Source of the DNA: Treponema sp.
GTDB lineage: Bacteria; Spirochaetota; Spirochaetia; Treponematales; Treponemataceae
Assembly: GCA_017453705.1 (NCBI GenBank)
Contig: JAFTEK010000113.1
Coordinates: 1 to 16,306, forward strand
Reading direction: 5' to 3'
Length of the DNA: 16,306 nucleotides
Of the stretch, positions 13,601 to 16,306 are shown in pieces; within the stretch, counting starts at the first letter, position 1; the number at the start of each line of letters is the position of its first letter. Under the pieces are notes generated by a model that made no database searches, was not told the DNA's origin, and saw nothing but the letters and a program-made list of their open reading frames with translations. A program made the position numbers and the translations under genes.

Positions 13601-16306
13601 TCATCTGTTTTCCTCCACGATGGCGATTTCTTCTTCTGTGAGATTGTACAGCTTGTACACAAGTTCGTCTATCTTACGTTCCATTTCGCTTGTGTCGGCG
13701 GTATTGTCAGCAGATTTTGCGGCGAGGATTTTATCCACCAAGTCGATGATGGGCTTTTGCTGTCCTGGGGTGGCTAAGGGGATTGGAATGTTCCGGATAT
13801 GCTCTGGTACTATATGATAATCACCGCCACGTATATTGGTCAGAAGAACAGAGGCATAGCGAGAGTTCATTACACCCAAAAGATAACGCAAATCAACTGT
13901 TTTGGAGAGTTTTTCCATTTCAATTCGTGATAGCGTACTGAATTTCTTAATACTTGAGGTAATACATTTATTGTCAACATTCATTAAATCATCCCATAGC
14001 AAAGCCATACGAACTTGTTGTTCACAATAAAACTCAGCTCTCAAATCAATTGTACACTTCAATTCCCCAAGGGAATTTATCAGCAATTTTTTATTTGTAT
14101 ACAATTCTTCAAAAGTTGGCCTACTTAATTTTGCAGGGCTACGTTCCGTACCATATTCAAGGTAACGAACTCTTTTTATTTCATATAAATCTAAATCTTT
14201 GCCCTCAATATATTGCTTGCAATGAATTTTATCCTTTGTTTCGCTAATCAAATCAGCTTTTACAAATTTATCACTTTTAGCATTTTCATCAGAATTCAAA
14301 ACCATTCCTTTGCTAATATAGCAATAATCTCCCAGCACATGCATATCAGCGTGGCGGTTCGTCTCGCGGTTTTCCTGTGTTACATTCCAGACATAAGTTT
14401 TTTCGTCTTGCACGAGTTCAGAGTGTTTCTGTTCAAACACACGATGAATTGCAAAATTTTCATTTATGTTGCTAATCCAAGTTTTACCTTTTGTGGAAGT
14501 TTTTTTCACAAATGGAATACAGTTTGAAACGGTCGCATTTTCAAAAATCTTCGTGCCGTTCAAGTCGCACAGTTCAAACATGTCGCATTCTTCGGTGAGC
14601 ATTTTACGCAGGACTTTCGCATACAGCTGGTTCGTGAGAGGAAACGGTACAATCATGGAAAGAATGCCTTTCTGTCTGCAAAGTTGCAAACCTAATTCGA
14701 TAAAGACAATGTAAACATCCCATTTTTGATAAAGAGATTTGAAGCGATTGGAATCAACAAGCTTCTGTCTTAGAAGATTCAATCCTTTGTCGGCAATCTG
14801 TGCAGGTGCAGAAATATACGGCGGATTGCCAATCACGATATCAAATCCGTCCTTTATCCCGAACATCCATTCTGCGTCAAAGAAAGCCGCGCTCTTGTTT
14901 TTGTCATACGGGTTCCACGATGAAAGGGCGGCTGCATTCGCCTCTCCAAAGCCCAGCGAAACAAGCTCGTTTCTCAGTTCCTCGCGGATGTCTTTGTCTT
15001 TTTGTCTGAGGGAAGCTTTGTACTTGGGTGTTTTTGCCTTAAAAAGCTCGTGTCGCACTTTTTGCAGTTCTTTCATCAGCTCTTCTGTTTTTGCCGATTT
15101 CAAGCCGTTCTCACCGTCAAGCCCAATCAAAGAGTTCGCGGTGACAAAGCGGTTTTCCAGGTTCGGCAGGGGTCGCACGCCGAAGTTCGGCTTTCTGCCG
15201 TCTACCTTCTGGTCAACAATGAGCGAGATGAAGAAGCGCAGGCGGCTTATCTGCGTGGCAATCGGCTGGATGTCGATTCCGTGAATGCAGTTTTCAATGA
15301 GATAGAGCTTCCGGGCGTAATCAAGCTCGTTGTCGTCAAAAACGGCGTTCATATCGTCAATCAAGGCTTTCTTTTCGTCCTTTGTGAGCGTCCTGTCATC
15401 CTCAATCTTGTCGGCTTGAATCGTCTTCCAGTTGCGGTTGTCGCCGTCCAGTTTGTGTATCACATAGACGATTTTCTGCAAAATGCCCATCGGGAAGGCT
15501 CCCGAACCGCAGGCAGGGTCAAGAATCCTGCAGGAGTCAATGCTTTCAAGGATGAACCGTTTTTCTTTTGCCGTAAAATCAGGTTCGGTTTCGTTATACG
15601 CAATCAAATCCGCAAGCTTTTGGTCAATGTTTTCGATGTGCAAGGCCGAATCAATCTTTTCTTTCAGATACGCCTTCAGGCTCTCGTCCACCATGTATTC
15701 AACAATTGGTCGCGGAGTGTAGAAGCTGCCGGTCTGCTTGCGGGCGTTGGTCTTGGTCTCCGGGTTGTAGCTTGCAAGCAGGTTCTCAAACACGCGGCCC
15801 AGAAGCTCCGGGTCAAGCGCGATGTCCTCTTCCACCGGCGTGTTTTCGGCAATCGTGAACTTGTACTTCTGCAGGATGTTGATGATTCCGTTTACCGTGA
15901 CTTCCTTCTTCTTTTTGTCATCGTATTCGCCGCTCAAGTCAACCTGCACGTCCTTCCCAAAAAAAATGTAGTCGGGCACAAAAAGCTCGTTGTCCTTGCG
16001 GTCACTGAATCCGTCCTCGTAGTCGATTACGGCTCCGCCTTTTTTGCCTTTGCGCTCATCGTCCTGATGGTCCAGGCATTCAAAAAGCCCGCCGTTCATG
16101 AACGGAACCTTGGACTCTATGAGGCTCACGAAGCCGTTCGGGTCTTTGAGGTAGCGTTTATAGCGCATCAGGCTCGTAGCGTTCTGGTTCTGCCCGTCAA
16201 TGCGGAAAGCCCGCTTTCCCTGCTCGGCGTTGAGGCTCGCAAAAAAGAGGTTCTGCAAAATCGCCTTGTAGTAGATGCTGGAGCTTTCGGGATTGGCACT
16301 GTCATC
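13601..16306 (-). CDS. Type IIG-like restriction-modification enzyme (Eco57I-type methylase), N-terminus outside window
   Basis: The reading frame is open from the last base of the window (DDSANPESSSIYYKAILQNLFF) to the TGA at 13601, about 901 residues. It is an N6-adenine methyltransferase of the Eco57I-like group: QTGSFYTPRPIVEYMVDESL, motif I LDPACGSGAFPMGILQ (about 15477-15530), HGIDIQPIATQISRLRFFISL, and catalytic motif IV GNPPYI (14813-14830). The C-terminal third is the TaqI-like target-recognition region, ending in NIPIPLATPGQQKPIIDLVDKIL and a helical tail. Such proteins usually carry a nuclease domain at the N-terminus, which would lie beyond the window. The recognition part (about 13860-14520) is about 33% GC against about 50% on both sides, which suggests a domain swap. 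A BREX PglX-type role is less likely from the motifs and gene context. Confidence 0.87.
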   Translation of the reverse strand, partial: DDSANPESSSIYYKAILQNLFFASLNAEQGKRAFRIDGQNQNATSLMRYKRYLKDPNGFVSLIESKVPFMNGGLFECLDHQDDERKGKKGGAVIDYEDGFSDRKDNELFVPDYIFFGKDVQVDLSGEYDDKKKKEVTVNGIINILQKYKFTIAENTPVEEDIALDPELLGRVFENLLASYNPETKTNARKQTGSFYTPRPIVEYMVDESLKAYLKEKIDSALHIENIDQKLADLIAYNETEPDFTAKEKRFILESIDSCRILDPACGSGAFPMGILQKIVYVIHKLDGDNRNWKTIQADKIEDDRTLTKDEKKALIDDMNAVFDDNELDYARKLYLIENCIHGIDIQPIATQISRLRFFISLIVDQKVDGRKPNFGVRPLPNLENRFVTANSLIGLDGENGLKSAKTEELMKELQKVRHELFKAKTPKYKASLRQKDKDIREELRNELVSLGFGEANAAALSSWNPYDKNKSAAFFDAEWMFGIKDGFDIVIGNPPYISAPAQIADKGLNLLRQKLVDSNRFKSLYQKWDVYIVFIELGLQLCRQKGILSMIVPFPLTNQLYAKVLRKMLTEECDMFELCDLNGTKIFENATVSNCIPFVKKTSTKGKTWISNINENFAIHRVFEQKHSELVQDEKTYVWNVTQENRETNRHADMHVLGDYCYISKGMVLNSDENAKSDKFVKADLISETKDKIHCKQYIEGKDLDLYEIKRVRYLEYGTERSPAKLSRPTFEELYTNKKLLINSLGELKCTIDLRAEFYCEQQVRMALLWDDLMNVDNKCITSSIKKFSTLSRIEMEKLSKTVDLRYLLGVMNSRYASVLLTNIRGGDYHIVPEHIRNIPIPLATPGQQKPIIDLVDKILAAKSADNTADTSEMERKIDELVYKLYNLTEEEIAIVEENR

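Noticed and set aside
13601..16306. PglX of a BREX system
   Set aside because: The methylase motifs fit, but no other BREX gene is visible in the window and the C-terminal recognition region looks like an Eco57I/TaqI-type enzyme. Sequence beyond the right edge could change this view.

Overview
The window looks like a chromosomal segment of a spirochaete, most likely a Treponema-type organism. The reasons are a clustered set of DNA-repair genes, a murB next to a two-domain cyclic-nucleotide-binding protein (an adjacency I recall from treponemes but could not check), a DUF192 lipoprotein with a relaxed lipobox, and the general protein style. Sampled GC is about 55% or more in the repair genes and drops to 30-50% in the right-hand quarter. 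The species cannot be fixed from the sequence alone.

Left block (1-2635, minus strand): a putative outer-membrane beta-barrel protein, then a four-domain S1 RNA-binding protein, then queH (epoxyqueuosine reductase, running off the left edge). Spacing is 12 bp and then a 1-bp overlap, so this is probably one operon. Its promoter sits back to back with the promoter of the next block.

Repair block (2720-8763, plus strand): sbcD, sbcC and recF are tightly coupled (a 4-bp overlap and a 12-bp gap). SbcCD trims hairpins and blocked ends, and RecF helps load RecA at gaps. Both sbc genes carry low-complexity inserts built from short in-frame duplications.

Envelope and regulator block (12359 down to 8806, minus strand): murB, a protein with two cyclic-nucleotide-binding domains, a secreted protein of unknown function, and a DUF192 lipoprotein. 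Spacing is close except for a 58-bp gap after murB that holds a perfect palindrome.

Accessory block (12360-16306): a gene-free stretch of about 590 bp holds an eroded array with a 22-23 bp period, which abuts the broken start of what looks like an AlbA_2-type ATP-binding gene. Then come a VapC-type PIN toxin with its antitoxin, under their own promoter with a consensus extended -10, and the 3' part of a type IIG-like restriction-modification enzyme that runs off the right edge. The target-recognition part of that enzyme is a sharp AT-rich island inside a gene that is otherwise about 50% GC. This block looks like a horizontally acquired and partly decaying defence island.

Two patterns stand out beyond gene content. 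First, three operon-leading genes (the barrel gene, sbcD and murB) have a promoter-like -35/-10 pair ending 7-8 nt before the start codon and no Shine-Dalgarno site, which suggests leaderless mRNAs. Second, the 22-23 bp array at 12551-12785 is not explained by any feature type I recognise.
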